The translations under genes were made by a program, and so were the position numbers. This document shows, one piece after another, positions 25,682 to 35,285 of a stretch of 64,000 nucleotides of DNA (positions within the stretch are counted from its first letter, which is position 1; each line of letters begins with the position of its first letter). The DNA comes from CAWAPS01 sp963783945. GTDB lineage: Bacteria; Actinomycetota; Acidimicrobiia; Acidimicrobiales; Palsa-688. The DNA is taken from positions 682,001-746,000 of the forward strand of contig CAWAPS010000032.1 in assembly GCA_963783945.1 (NCBI GenBank), in the 5' to 3' direction. Below the pieces are notes generated by a model that did not search any database, had not been told where the DNA came from, and saw only the letters and a list, made by a program, of their open reading frames with translations.

Positions 25682-27483
25682 CACCTGGTCCCTCCGGAGG
25701 CAGGCCGACCGGTACCGTGGGGGGCGCCTCTGACCGCGCTGGTGGTCTCCGCCGGGTCGGTCGAAGCTCCGGACCCGGGCGGGCCGGCGGGTGCGCCGGC
25801 CGCGGCGTCCGCCCCTACGGGACCGGCGGCGCCGGCGGTTCGACCTGGGCGGGCGGTGCCACCCGGGCCAGCCGTTCCACCGGTGCCGGCGCTCGTAGTC
25901 GCCGCGGGCTGGGCATCGACGTTCTGGCTGGCCGGGATGGTGTACTTGATCGCAGTCTGGCCCGATGTGGGGACCCCGGCGTTGGGCGCAACCCGCTGGA
26001 CGTGGGCGAGCAGGTATCCGACCGAAGGGGTGACCCGGTCCAGGAAGGGCTTCGGGTAGACCCCGAGGAACACGATGCCGGCAAGCAGCGGAGCCACGAC
26101 TCCGATCTCTCGCCAGCTGATGTCACGCACCTTCTCGTTGACGGCGTCGGTTTGGCCGTGGAACACCCGCTGGTAGGCCCAGAGCAAGTAGATGGCCCCG
26201 CTCACGACGGCGGTGGTGCCGACGATCGCCCACCACCGGTGGGTGATGAAGGTCCCGACCAGGACCAGGAACTCGCCGACGAAGCCGTTGAGCCCGGGCA
26301 GCCCAACCGCGCTCATAACGACGACCAGAAAGATGGCGGCGAGTATCGGCGCCGGCTTCTGCAAGCCGCCGAGGTCTTTGATCCGCAGCGTCCCTCGACG
26401 CTCCCAGATCACCCCGACCAGGAAGAACATGGCCCCGGTGGTGAGCCCGTGGTTCACCATCTCGAGTACGCCACCGGTCACGCCCTGGGAGCTGAAGGCA
26501 AAGAACCCGAGGACGATGAACGCCACGTCAACGATCGACGCGTAAGCCACCAGGCGTTTCAGGTCCTTCTGCATGATGGTGACCAGGGCCCCGTAGGTGA
26601 TGCCGATGGCGGCGAGGGTCAGGAGCAGCGGGGCGAGGTCGGCCGCGCCCCGCGGCACCACGAAAATGCCGAGCCGGAGGAGCCCGTAGGCGCCGAGCTT
26701 GAACAGGATGCCGGCCAGGATCATCGACCCGGCGGTCGATGCCTCGGTGTAGGTGTCGGGCAGCCAGCTGTGGAACGGCACCAGCGGGATCTTCACCGCG
26801 AAGGCCACCGCGAACCCGGCGAAGATGAGCACCTGATCGGCGTGCGGTAGCTGGGGGGCCAGCCGGGTCAGGGTGATGAGGTCGAAGGTCTGGTGCCCGC
26901 CGTTGTAGCGGGCCGTGAGCAGCACCAGGGCCACGATCGACACGAACAGGAAAGCTGACCCGGCGAAGGTGAAGATGAAGAACTTCATCGCGGCGTAGTT
27001 CCGCCGCAGCCCGCCGTAGCCGGCCACGATGAAGTAGGCGGGGACCAGGGTCACCTCGAACATGACGAAGAAAAGGAACAGGTCGAGCGACAGGAACGTC
27101 CCCATGCACGCACCCTCGAGCAGAAGCATCCACCCGATGAACGCTCGACGGTTACCCCTCACGTTGGTCCCGAACATTGCTATCGGGAAGAGCAGCGCGG
27201 TGATGGCCACGAGGAACAACGAAATCCCGTCCACGCCTACGTTCCAGGAGATGCCGAAACTGCTTATCCAGGAGTGCTTGCTCACGAACTGGAATCCGGC
27301 GTTGCCTGTTGGGAAGTCGACGACGAGAAAGATGACCAGACCCAGCTCCGCCAGGGCCACGATCAGGCCGACCGGGCGGGCCACCTTCTCTTCCCCCGAG
27401 GCGGGGATCAGGGCCATGATGAAAGCTCCCGCCACGGGCAGGAACACGATGAGGGTCAGGAGCGGGAAACCGACGGTCTTCAC
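25681..27483 (-). CDS. nuoM: NADH-quinone oxidoreductase subunit M
   Basis: 600 residues from GTG 27483, two bases after the nuoL stop. The antiporter-like core is complete: LFFVMFEVTLVPAYFIV, FAFAVKIPLVPFHSWLPDTYTEASTAGSMILAGILFKLGAYGLLR with the key lysines, and MQKDLKRLVAYASIVDVAF. The core ends around residue 490; the last ~90 residues are Thr/Ala/Gly/Pro-rich and look disordered, a feature shared with nuoN, nuoG and nuoH here. It pumps protons as part of the membrane arm of complex I. Confidence 0.95.
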   Translation of the reverse strand: MKTVGFPLLTLIVFLPVAGAFIMALIPASGEEKVARPVGLIVALAELGLVIFLVVDFPTGNAGFQFVSKHSWISSFGISWNVGVDGISLFLVAITALLFPIAMFGTNVRGNRRAFIGWMLLLEGACMGTFLSLDLFLFFVMFEVTLVPAYFIVAGYGGLRRNYAAMKFFIFTFAGSAFLFVSIVALVLLTARYNGGHQTFDLITLTRLAPQLPHADQVLIFAGFAVAFAVKIPLVPFHSWLPDTYTEASTAGSMILAGILFKLGAYGLLRLGIFVVPRGAADLAPLLLTLAAIGITYGALVTIMQKDLKRLVAYASIVDVAFIVLGFFAFSSQGVTGGVLEMVNHGLTTGAMFFLVGVIWERRGTLRIKDLGGLQKPAPILAAIFLVVVMSAVGLPGLNGFVGEFLVLVGTFITHRWWAIVGTTAVVSGAIYLLWAYQRVFHGQTDAVNEKVRDISWREIGVVAPLLAGIVFLGVYPKPFLDRVTPSVGYLLAHVQRVAPNAGVPTSGQTAIKYTIPASQNVDAQPAATTSAGTGGTAGPGGTARPGRTAGAAGPVGADAAAGAPAGPPGSGASTDPAETTSAVRGAPHGTGRPASGGTR

Positions 27484-27485
27484 GG

Positions 27486-29489
27486 TCAGGACCCCACCCT
27501 GGTGGCCACGTACGCCAGGATCACCACGGCGCCAATACCGATGCCGAGGGCGTAGTTGCGGACGTATCCGGTCTCGACCCGCCGCAACTGGCGGCCCGTC
27601 GACGCCGCCAGCCGGGCCACTCCATTGACCATCCCGTCGATGCCTCGGGCGTCGGCGACGGCAAACCCCTCAGCCGTGGTGGCGAGCGGTCCGGACACCG
27701 CGTCGGCTACGCCCTCGTCGATGTACCAGCCGTGGACGAGGAACTCGGGTTCGAGGGACCGGATCTCGTATCGGGGCACCCAGAGCCGGAGCCCTATATA
27801 CAAGCCGAGGAAACAGACTCCGGTCACGATGATCCCGAGCGTCCACTTCGTGCCAGTCGATAGCGAGAAGGCCGGCGCAATCGTCGGCGGGAACACAGGG
27901 GCCAGCCACTTCTGCAGGAAGTCGAGCCCGCCGAACGGGGCGTTGATCAGCCAGCCGAAGGTCGAAAGGAACGCCAGTATCACGAGCGGGACGGCCATGA
28001 CCCACGGCGACTCGTGGGGCTCGCGACCATGTCCGTCGTGGCCTTCCGGCCCTCCGTGACCTTCGTGCCCGGTGGGATCCCCGGCCGTAGCCCGCTCCAC
28101 CGCGGCGCCGGATCCGTGCGGGCCGACTGCCGCAGTCTCGACCGGAACCGGTTCGGGCCAGCGGGGCTTCCCGGCCCACACCAGCGCCACCTGGCGGCTC
28201 ATGTAGTAGGCGGTCAGCCCGGCGGTGACCGTTCCCACCACCCACAGACCGGGGCTCATGTGCCAGGCGGCCTGGAGCACCTCGTCCTTGGACCAGAAGC
28301 CGTCGAAGGGGGGAATGCCCGCCAGGGCGAGATAGCCGATTATGAAGGTGGGAAAGGTCAAGCGCATGTACTTGCTGAGCCCGCCCATCTTTTTCATGTT
28401 CTGCTCGTTGTTGAGCGCGTGGATGACGGACCCGGCGGCGAGGAACAGGAGAGCCTTGAAGAAGGCGTGCATGATCATGTGGTAGAGGCCCGCGGTGTAG
28501 TCCCCGCTCCCCTCGCCGAGGAACATGTAGCCGAGCTGCGAGATCGTCGAATAGGCGAGCACCCGTTTGATGTCGTCCTGCGCGCATGCGATGGTGGCGG
28601 CGAAGAAGGCGCTGGCAGCCCCCACGATGGCTATGACCCACAGCACCGAATGGCTGAAGTGGAGGATAGGGGCGGCCCGGGCGACCAGGTACACGCCGGC
28701 GGTCACCATGGTCGCGGCGTGGATCAGGGCCGAGACGGGAGTGGGACCTTCCATCGCGTCCGGGAGCCACATGTAGAGCGGCAGCTGGGCCGACTTGCCG
28801 ACCGCCCCGAGGAACAGCATGAGCCCGATACCAGTCGCCGTCCCCGCGGCGAGGGTGGCGTGGCCCGAAGCCAGCGGGGCCAGAACCGTCGAGTAGTCGA
28901 ACGACTTGAAGTGGCCGAACAACAGGAAAAGGGCGATCATGAACCCGAAGTCGCCGATCCGGTTGGTAACGAACGCCTTCTTGGCCGCCACCGCCGCGGT
29001 GTTGCGGTCGAACCAGAAGCCGACCAGCCCATACGAGCAGAAGCCGACCCCCTCCCATCCGATGAAGCTGAAGAGGAAGTTGTTCGCCAGGACGAGCACG
29101 AGCATGGAGAACAGGAACAGGTTGAGCAGGAAGAAGAACCGCCCGTAGCTCGGATCGTGCTTCATGTACCCGATCGAGTACAAGTGAATGAGGCTGCCCA
29201 CGCCCGTCACGAACAGCGCCATGGTGATCGACAGCGGATCGAGCTGAAGGGCGAAGTCCACGTGCAGGTCACCGACCGGGATCCAGGTGAAGATCTCTTT
29301 CTCGACGGTCCGGTCTGCCGCGCTGCGCCCGAGCATGGAAGCCCACACGACCACGGTGGCCACAAACGCGCCGGCGGAGGCCGCAGTGGCCAGCCAGCCC
29401 GAGCCCGGGTCGCCCGTGCGGCGTCCCCCGAAGAGCAGCAGCAGCGCTCCGGCCAGGGGAAGGGCGATGATCACGTAGGCGGCATTCAC
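27486..29489 (-). CDS. nuoL: NADH-quinone oxidoreductase subunit L
   Basis: 667 residues from GTG 29489. It has the NuoL start and antiporter core (FSFIGWEGVGFCSYGLVGFWF, AQLPLYMWLPDAMEGPTPVSALIHAATMVTAGVYLVAR, QDDIKRVLAYSTISQLGYMFLG) and a C-terminal part corresponding to the lateral helix and last segments. In the loop before that helix is a His/Gly-rich stretch with five His-Gly or Gly-His pairs (GHEGHGGPEGHDGHGREPHES), not expected in the family and possibly metal-binding. It is the distal proton-pumping subunit of complex I. Confidence 0.95.
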   Translation of the reverse strand: MNAAYVIIALPLAGALLLLFGGRRTGDPGSGWLATAASAGAFVATVVVWASMLGRSAADRTVEKEIFTWIPVGDLHVDFALQLDPLSITMALFVTGVGSLIHLYSIGYMKHDPSYGRFFFLLNLFLFSMLVLVLANNFLFSFIGWEGVGFCSYGLVGFWFDRNTAAVAAKKAFVTNRIGDFGFMIALFLLFGHFKSFDYSTVLAPLASGHATLAAGTATGIGLMLFLGAVGKSAQLPLYMWLPDAMEGPTPVSALIHAATMVTAGVYLVARAAPILHFSHSVLWVIAIVGAASAFFAATIACAQDDIKRVLAYSTISQLGYMFLGEGSGDYTAGLYHMIMHAFFKALLFLAAGSVIHALNNEQNMKKMGGLSKYMRLTFPTFIIGYLALAGIPPFDGFWSKDEVLQAAWHMSPGLWVVGTVTAGLTAYYMSRQVALVWAGKPRWPEPVPVETAAVGPHGSGAAVERATAGDPTGHEGHGGPEGHDGHGREPHESPWVMAVPLVILAFLSTFGWLINAPFGGLDFLQKWLAPVFPPTIAPAFSLSTGTKWTLGIIVTGVCFLGLYIGLRLWVPRYEIRSLEPEFLVHGWYIDEGVADAVSGPLATTAEGFAVADARGIDGMVNGVARLAASTGRQLRRVETGYVRNYALGIGIGAVVILAYVATRVGS

Positions 29490-29497
29490 AGCGGCGG

Positions 29498-29803
29498 TCA
29501 GCCCTTCAGGGAGTGGATGTCATCGGCTGTGGCCGCGGCCCGTCGCCTGAACATGGCGACGATGATCGCCAACCCAACTACCACCTCGGCCGCCGCCACG
29601 ACCAGGATGAAGAACACCGCCGCCTGTCCGCCCACGTCGTTCAGGAGCCGGGCGAAGGTGACGAAAGTGAGGCTCACTGCGTTCAGCATCAGTTCGACGC
29701 ACATGAACATGACGAGCACGTTGCGGCGAATCAGCAGCCCGGTGGCCCCAATCCCGAACAGCACGGCGGACAGAACGAGGTACCAGGCACCCGGAACGCT
29801 CAT
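29498..29803 (-). CDS. nuoK: NADH-quinone oxidoreductase subunit K
   Basis: 101 residues, three membrane segments, with the conserved glutamates in VMFMCVELMLNAVSLTFVTFAR and FFILVVAAAEVVVGLAIIV. These lie in the proton path of the membrane arm. Its ATG overlaps the nuoJ stop (ATGA), and its length is exactly that of the family. Confidence 0.96.
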   Translation of the reverse strand: MSVPGAWYLVLSAVLFGIGATGLLIRRNVLVMFMCVELMLNAVSLTFVTFARLLNDVGGQAAVFFILVVAAAEVVVGLAIIVAMFRRRAAATADDIHSLKG

Positions 29804-30426
29804 TCGGGTCTCGCCTCCTTCGACGAATCCGTCTGAATGCGGCGGGATAGCACCACGGCTGCCACGACCGCGATGACCAGCAGGGCCGCGGTCATTTCGA
29901 AGGGCAGCAAGTAAGTGGTGTAGATGGTTTGACCGAGCTTCTGGACGTTCTCCCCCGGCCCGTTCAGCTGACCGGCGGCGCTCTGAAAGCCACTCACCCA
30001 GTGCTGCACCCGGGACAGGATGAGGATCTCGATCAGCGCCACCAGGCCAAGCACCAGGGCGGCCGGTCTCTGAAACTTGGTCGCTTCGGGCCTGAGGGCG
30101 TCCTTGCGGTCGACGCCCAAAAACATGATGACGAAGAGGAACAGGATGACCACGGCGCCGGCGTAGACCATGATCTGGACCGCAGCCAGGAAGTCCGCCG
30201 ACTGGTCGACGAAGAGGAGCGCTACCCCAAGCAGGGTCACGACCAGCATCAGGGCGGAGTGGACGGGGTTGCGGGACAGGATCACCCCGAAAGCGCCGGC
30301 GAGGATCATGATGGCTCCCACCGCGAAGACGGTCCAGGCCGCGGCGTGAGCCAACCCGACCGCTGAGCTGGCGGCGTTGCCGACCATGCCCCCACCGCCG
30401 AGCCCAGCAGCGACAAACGGGGCCAT
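29800..30426 (-). CDS. nuoJ: NADH-quinone oxidoreductase subunit J
   Basis: 208 residues from ATG 30426, which overlaps the nuoI stop (TGATG); the longer open frame upstream is a shadow of nuoI. Five membrane segments with ILSRNPVHSALMLVVTLLGVALLFVDQSADFLAAVQIMVYAGAVVILFLFVIMFLG, the hallmark NuoJ region including the pi-bulge segment. It belongs to the E-channel part of complex I. Confidence 0.95.
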   Translation of the reverse strand: MAPFVAAGLGGGGMVGNAASSAVGLAHAAAWTVFAVGAIMILAGAFGVILSRNPVHSALMLVVTLLGVALLFVDQSADFLAAVQIMVYAGAVVILFLFVIMFLGVDRKDALRPEATKFQRPAALVLGLVALIEILILSRVQHWVSGFQSAAGQLNGPGENVQKLGQTIYTTYLLPFEMTAALLVIAVVAAVVLSRRIQTDSSKEARPE

Positions 30427-31142
30427 CACTGCCCGCCTCCCCCGGCCGGGCCCGCCTGGCTCGGGCGGTTGCCGTCCACCCCGATGCCGCGCAGGGCGGC
30501 CGAGATCATCTCTCGCAGCGAGAGGTCGGTGTCCGCGGGGAAGTCCGGGGAGGTCGGGTCGCTCTGGCCCTTCTGGGCCGGTCTTACCCCGTACCCGAGC
30601 TCGCCCGACCAGAGAGGCTTGCCCTCCATGGCCGCCGCGCCGGACGGCGCGGTCGCCCGCACCCAGGCCGAGGTGTGCCGGTCGTCCCCTTCCTTCCAGT
30701 CCTCCCACGGGAGCTCCTGTGGCTTACCTTCTTCGTCCACCAGCAGCTCGGCCTTGGTGTAGATGGCGTCCTCCCGGGTGGTGAAGGACCATTCGAACAT
30801 CTTCGATTCAGTGATGGCTTCGGTGGGGCAGGCTTCCACGCACATGTCGCAATGGATGCAGCGCAGAAAGTTGATCTCGTACACGAAGCCGTAACGCTCG
30901 CCGGGCGAGACGGGGGCGTCAGGAGGATTGTCGGCTCCGCGGACATAGATGCAACGAGCGGGGCACACCCCGGCGCACAGCTCGCACCCGATGCATTTCT
31001 CCATCCCGTCCTCGTAGCGGTTGAGGACGTGCCGGCCGTGGAACCGCTCCGGCTTGGGTCTTTTCTCCTCCGGGTACTGGACCGTGACCTTGGGCTTGAG
31101 CGGAAGCTTGCCCGTGACGACGAATCCCTTGAAGAAGCTCAT
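30426..31142 (-). CDS. nuoI: NADH-quinone oxidoreductase subunit I
   Basis: 238 residues with two 4Fe-4S ferredoxin motifs, CIGCELCAGVCPARCIYV and CIHCDMCVEACPTEAIT, which hold clusters N6a and N6b that pass electrons to NuoB. The start ATG overlaps the nuoH stop (ATGA). A C-terminal extension beyond the usual ~180 residues is polar and Gly/Pro-rich. Confidence 0.96.
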   Translation of the reverse strand: MSFFKGFVVTGKLPLKPKVTVQYPEEKRPKPERFHGRHVLNRYEDGMEKCIGCELCAGVCPARCIYVRGADNPPDAPVSPGERYGFVYEINFLRCIHCDMCVEACPTEAITESKMFEWSFTTREDAIYTKAELLVDEEGKPQELPWEDWKEGDDRHTSAWVRATAPSGAAAMEGKPLWSGELGYGVRPAQKGQSDPTSPDFPADTDLSLREMISAALRGIGVDGNRPSQAGPAGGGGQ

Positions 31143-32341
31143 GGCAACATCTCCCCGGTCGGGCCGGCGGGGTCAGCGCCACGCGAGTCGCTCTCCACTT
31201 CCGCCGCCGAGGCCTCGGCACCGACGTCGATAGCGCGCAACAGAAGCGAGCCGAGGACAATGCTCGCCCCGATCGCGGCGACGCCCCACCTCCAGTCGAC
31301 GATGAAGCCGGCGACGATCATCAACATGGCGAGGGACGCCGGTATGAGCCGCTTCCACCCAAGATCCATCAGCTGGTCGTAACGCAGCCGGGGCAGGGTG
31401 GCCCGGACCCACACGTACACGTAAAGGACGATCAGCTCCTTGATGACGAACCACACCGGGCCGATGCTGTTGCCGGCGATGTGGGGGCCGTCAGGTCCGC
31501 CGAACCACAGGGTGACGATGATGGCCGAGTTCGTGACCAGGGCGGCGTACTCGGCGAGGTAGAACCAGGCGAAGTCGATCGACGAGTACTCGAGGTTGTA
31601 ACCCCCGGAAAGCTCCTCCTCGGCCTCGACCAGATCGAAGGGCGGCCGGGCCATCTCGGCGGTGATGGCGATGGCGAAGAGGGCGAACGGAAAGAACCCG
31701 GTGCGGATGAAGTTCCAGTTGTAAAGGAACCCGGGGTGCTGAGAGAAGGCTATGGCGCTGGTCCGCAACGACCCGGTTACCAAAACCACCGTCGCCGTGG
31801 TCAGGCCGAGAACTGCCTCGTAGGAAACCATCTGAGCGGTCGCCCGGACCGACCCGAGCAGCGGGTACTTCGACCCTGACGCCCATCCGGCGAGCATCAC
31901 TCCGTAGATCGCGAGGCCCGACATCATCAGGAGGAAAAGGATCCCCCACGGCGGATCGGCCAGCTGGAGCCTGGTCGTGTGGCCGGCGACGGTGATGTAG
32001 CCGCCGAGCGGGATGATCGAAAAGACGAGAAAGGTCGGCACCAGCATGATGTATGGGGCGATCCGGTACACCACCGTGTCGGCTCCCCGGGGCTTGAACG
32101 CCTCCTTGAACAGAAGCTTGGTTCCGTCGGCGAGGGACTGGAGCCAGCCATTGGGTCCCGCCCGGTTGGGCCCATAGCGAACACCGAGCCAGGCCACCGC
32201 TTTGCGCTCGTACATGACCATGAAGAGGACCGAGATCAGGACGATGAGGAAGACGACGACAACCTTGACGAGAAGGATCAACCAGACGGCGAGGTTGAGG
32301 CCGTGTTCGAATATCGGGTCAGGCACGGGCATCACCTCCAT
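31139..32341 (-). CDS. nuoH: NADH-quinone oxidoreductase subunit H
   Basis: About 400 residues; ATG 32341 or ATG 32332 could start it, both inside the 3' end of nuoG. Eight membrane segments with the quinone-site loop motifs YERKAVAWLGVRYGPNRAGPNGWLQSLADGTKLLFKE and ARPPFDLVEAEEELSGGYNLEYSSIDFAWFYLAEYAAL. The final ~30 residues are an Ala/Glu/Ser/Gly tail. NuoH forms much of the menaquinone-binding chamber together with NuoB and NuoD. Confidence 0.95.
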   Translation of the reverse strand: MEVMPVPDPIFEHGLNLAVWLILLVKVVVVFLIVLISVLFMVMYERKAVAWLGVRYGPNRAGPNGWLQSLADGTKLLFKEAFKPRGADTVVYRIAPYIMLVPTFLVFSIIPLGGYITVAGHTTRLQLADPPWGILFLLMMSGLAIYGVMLAGWASGSKYPLLGSVRATAQMVSYEAVLGLTTATVVLVTGSLRTSAIAFSQHPGFLYNWNFIRTGFFPFALFAIAITAEMARPPFDLVEAEEELSGGYNLEYSSIDFAWFYLAEYAALVTNSAIIVTLWFGGPDGPHIAGNSIGPVWFVIKELIVLYVYVWVRATLPRLRYDQLMDLGWKRLIPASLAMLMIVAGFIVDWRWGVAAIGASIVLGSLLLRAIDVGAEASAAEVESDSRGADPAGPTGEMLP

Positions 32342-35285
32342 CGACGTCCGGGGTCTCGCTCGCGCCGTCGGCCTCGGCTACCTCGACGACCTCGACGACC
32401 TCGATGCGCACCTCGGTGACCACCGAAGAGGAGTCGACGAGCTCGCCCGCCCGGGCGCCGGGCAGGTTCCAGGGAAGAAAGGCGGTGCCCGCAGGCAGGT
32501 AGGCGTCGCCGATCGCCTGCACATGGAGCGAACCTTTGGCCGAGGCGACCCGCACGGTCTCTCCGTCCGCTGCGCCGAGTCCGGCCAGCACGCTCGGGTG
32601 GACCCGCAAGACCGGTGCCGGGGGCAAGGCGGCGAGGGCCGGGCTCGACTGGACCTGGGTCCCACCGTCCCACAAGGTCCGGCGGGTGACCAGCCGTATG
32701 GCTGACTCGTCGTGGGGCCCGTCCGCCGTGGGCGGGGGAACCGAGGGCAACCCGACGGGGGAAGGAACGGGAGGCGCGCCGGTTTCATCCCGCTGATCGG
32801 AGGACTCGGCTTCGATGCCTGGTTCATCCGGTTCGCCGCCGGCGCCACCCTGCTCCTCGTGGCCCCCCGAACCGGTTTCGCCGTCGATCTCGGCCGAGCC
32901 ATCGGAGGCCTGGGCGGTGGCCACCCCCGGACCGTCGAGCTCCGGGACCATTGCTATCGAGGAGAGCAGCAGAGCGCTCGGCGCGATCTTGTGCAATTCG
33001 GCCGAGGCGATCCCTGGGTCGGCCATGGGATCAAGCGGGCGGGGACTCGGCACCGCCGCAGCGCCGGCGCCGACAGGGACGACGATCCCGTTGCGCGCCT
33101 GCTGGCCGGAGATGAGCTCATAGGTGGCGCCGCGGTGTAGAGGCGAAACCCGGGTCACCTCGGCCCAGATGTCCTCCAGCTGGACAAAGCCGAGATCCAC
33201 CCCGAGCCGGGCCGCTAGCTCACTGGCGATCATCCAGTCAGGCCAGGCCACCCCGTGGTCGGTGACCAGTTGGCTGAGCCACGTTATGCGGCCTTCGATG
33301 TTGGTGAAGGTCCCCCGCCGCTCGGCCCACGACGCGGCCGGCAGCACCACGTCGGCCCGCCGGGCCGACTCGGTGAGGTGGGTGTCCACGGCCACAAGAA
33401 AGCGGATTCCCAGCAGGCCCCTGAGCGCCAGGTGTCCGTCGGGGAAGTCGGCGAGGGGGTCGGCGGCGACCAGCACCGCAGCTCCGATGCGCCCGCGGCT
33501 GGCCGCCTCGAGTATCCCAGCAGTCCCAAGGCCCCGGGCCGCGGGGAGGGGAGCACCCCAGTGGTGCTCGAACCAGGTTCGACCTTCCTCCAGCCCGATA
33601 CGGCCGGGCAGCACACCCGGGGCCAGCCCGAGGTCGAGCGCACCATGGACATTGCCGCGGCGCAAGGCAGGCAGGAAAGCCACCCCAGGCAGGCCGGCCA
33701 GGATACGGGCCGCCGCGGCCACCTGCTCCTCCCCTTCCGCCAGCGAGGGCCGGCCCAGGATGACAACGATGGACGGCCCGCCGGAGCCGCCCATTTTTTC
33801 TGCCCGATCGATGTGGGCTCGGACCGCCTCGATGGTCTCGCGGTTCACTCCGGCGACATTGCCGGTGACAGTGCCAGGGCTGGTGACTGCTGCCACCAGC
33901 GTCGCCAGCTCACCGGGCCGGTACACGACGGTTTCCGCCGCGTAGCGGGAAAGGCCGGTCGGAGCGGGCGTCAGCTCGACAAGCTGTGTCCCGTTCTCGC
34001 GCACGGCGTGGCGCAGCCGCAGGTACAGCACCGGCAGCTCGTCCTTGATGTCCGGGGCCACCGTGATCACGAGGGGGGCCTGGGCCGCCTGGTCGATGGT
34101 GGCCCGAGGCAGACCCAGAACGGTCTCCGCCGGCAGTCCGTCCCCGAGCTGGGAATCGACGTTGTCGGTACCCAGGGCGAGGCGGGCCACCTTGGCCCAT
34201 ACGTAGATGTCCTCGTTGGGTAGGCGGGAACCGCCGATCAGCGCTACCGACGAACCCCCGCCGGCCGACCTGGCCTGGGCCAGCCCGTCGCCGGCGATCG
34301 ACAAGGCCTCGGCCCAGCTGGTCTCGACCAGCTCGTCACCCTGGCGGACGAGCGGCACCGACAGCCGGTTGGGCCCGCTCGCCGCCTCGAAGGCGAAGCG
34401 CCCCTTGTCGCACAGCCACCCCCAGTTGACCGGATCGGAGTCGACGCCGATCAGCCGGGTGAGCTCGCCGGAGCTGGCCTGGATAGCGGCGCGGCACCCG
34501 ACCGCGCAGGTCGTGCAAGTGCTCTCGACCTGCTCGAGATCCCACGGCCGGGCCTTGAAGCGGTACGGCTTGGCGGTGAGAGCGCCGACCGGGCAGATCT
34601 GGACCACGTTGCCGGAGAAATACGAGGAGTACGGCTCGCCCGGAAAGGTGGCCACCTCGGTTTGGTCGCCCCGCTCGGCGAAGTCAATGAGCGCGTCGCC
34701 GGCAACTTCGTCGGCGAAGCGGACGCAGCGCCCGCACTGGATGCACCTTTCCCGGTCGAGGTAGACCAGGTCCGAGATCGGAAGGGGTTTTTCCCAATGC
34801 CGCTTCTCCTCGACGAACCGGCTTTCTCCGGGTCCGTAGGCGAGGGTCTGATCCTGGAGGGGGCACTCGCCCCCCTTGTCGCACACCGGACAGTCCAGCG
34901 GGTGGTTGACCAGAAGGAACTCCAGCACGCCCTCCTGGGCCTTCTTGGCCATGGCGCTCTGCGTCCGTATCTTCATGCCTTCGGAGACCGGGTTGTAACA
35001 GGCGGGCATGAGGGTGGAGCCACGCGGCCCTTCCACCTCGACCAGGCACATGCGGCACATGCCCACCGGTTTCATGCGGGGGTGGTAGCAGAACCTGGGG
35101 ATGTACACACCGACTTCGTCTGCCGCTTCGATGATCCATTGGCCCCCCCGGACCTGTACCTCGCGACCGTCGAGGGAGATGGTCACTGTTTCGGTATCGT
35201 TGCCCGGCGGGGGCGGGGGCGAGGTACCGACCCCGCTCTCGGTGATGAGCGGGCGTTTGGCCAAACGGACCGGTGTCTCAAACAC
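32319..35285 (-). CDS. nuoG: NADH-quinone oxidoreductase subunit G
   Basis: 988 residues from GTG 35285, overlapping the nuoF stop by 8 bases. An N-terminal 2Fe-2S region (CYHPRMKPVGMCRMCLVEVEG ... MPACYNPVSEG), the HxxxCxxCxxxxxC cluster site HPLDCPVCDKGGECPLQD, ferredoxin motifs CIQCGRCVRF and VVQICPVGALT, and the CTTCAVGCRA site of the molybdopterin-like domain are all visible. About residues 790-890 form an acidic, Gly/Ser/Glu/Pro-rich insert before the final domain. It carries electrons from NuoF toward NuoI. Confidence 0.95.
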   Translation of the reverse strand: MFETPVRLAKRPLITESGVGTSPPPPPGNDTETVTISLDGREVQVRGGQWIIEAADEVGVYIPRFCYHPRMKPVGMCRMCLVEVEGPRGSTLMPACYNPVSEGMKIRTQSAMAKKAQEGVLEFLLVNHPLDCPVCDKGGECPLQDQTLAYGPGESRFVEEKRHWEKPLPISDLVYLDRERCIQCGRCVRFADEVAGDALIDFAERGDQTEVATFPGEPYSSYFSGNVVQICPVGALTAKPYRFKARPWDLEQVESTCTTCAVGCRAAIQASSGELTRLIGVDSDPVNWGWLCDKGRFAFEAASGPNRLSVPLVRQGDELVETSWAEALSIAGDGLAQARSAGGGSSVALIGGSRLPNEDIYVWAKVARLALGTDNVDSQLGDGLPAETVLGLPRATIDQAAQAPLVITVAPDIKDELPVLYLRLRHAVRENGTQLVELTPAPTGLSRYAAETVVYRPGELATLVAAVTSPGTVTGNVAGVNRETIEAVRAHIDRAEKMGGSGGPSIVVILGRPSLAEGEEQVAAAARILAGLPGVAFLPALRRGNVHGALDLGLAPGVLPGRIGLEEGRTWFEHHWGAPLPAARGLGTAGILEAASRGRIGAAVLVAADPLADFPDGHLALRGLLGIRFLVAVDTHLTESARRADVVLPAASWAERRGTFTNIEGRITWLSQLVTDHGVAWPDWMIASELAARLGVDLGFVQLEDIWAEVTRVSPLHRGATYELISGQQARNGIVVPVGAGAAAVPSPRPLDPMADPGIASAELHKIAPSALLLSSIAMVPELDGPGVATAQASDGSAEIDGETGSGGHEEQGGAGGEPDEPGIEAESSDQRDETGAPPVPSPVGLPSVPPPTADGPHDESAIRLVTRRTLWDGGTQVQSSPALAALPPAPVLRVHPSVLAGLGAADGETVRVASAKGSLHVQAIGDAYLPAGTAFLPWNLPGARAGELVDSSSVVTEVRIEVVEVVEVAEADGASETPDVDGGDARA

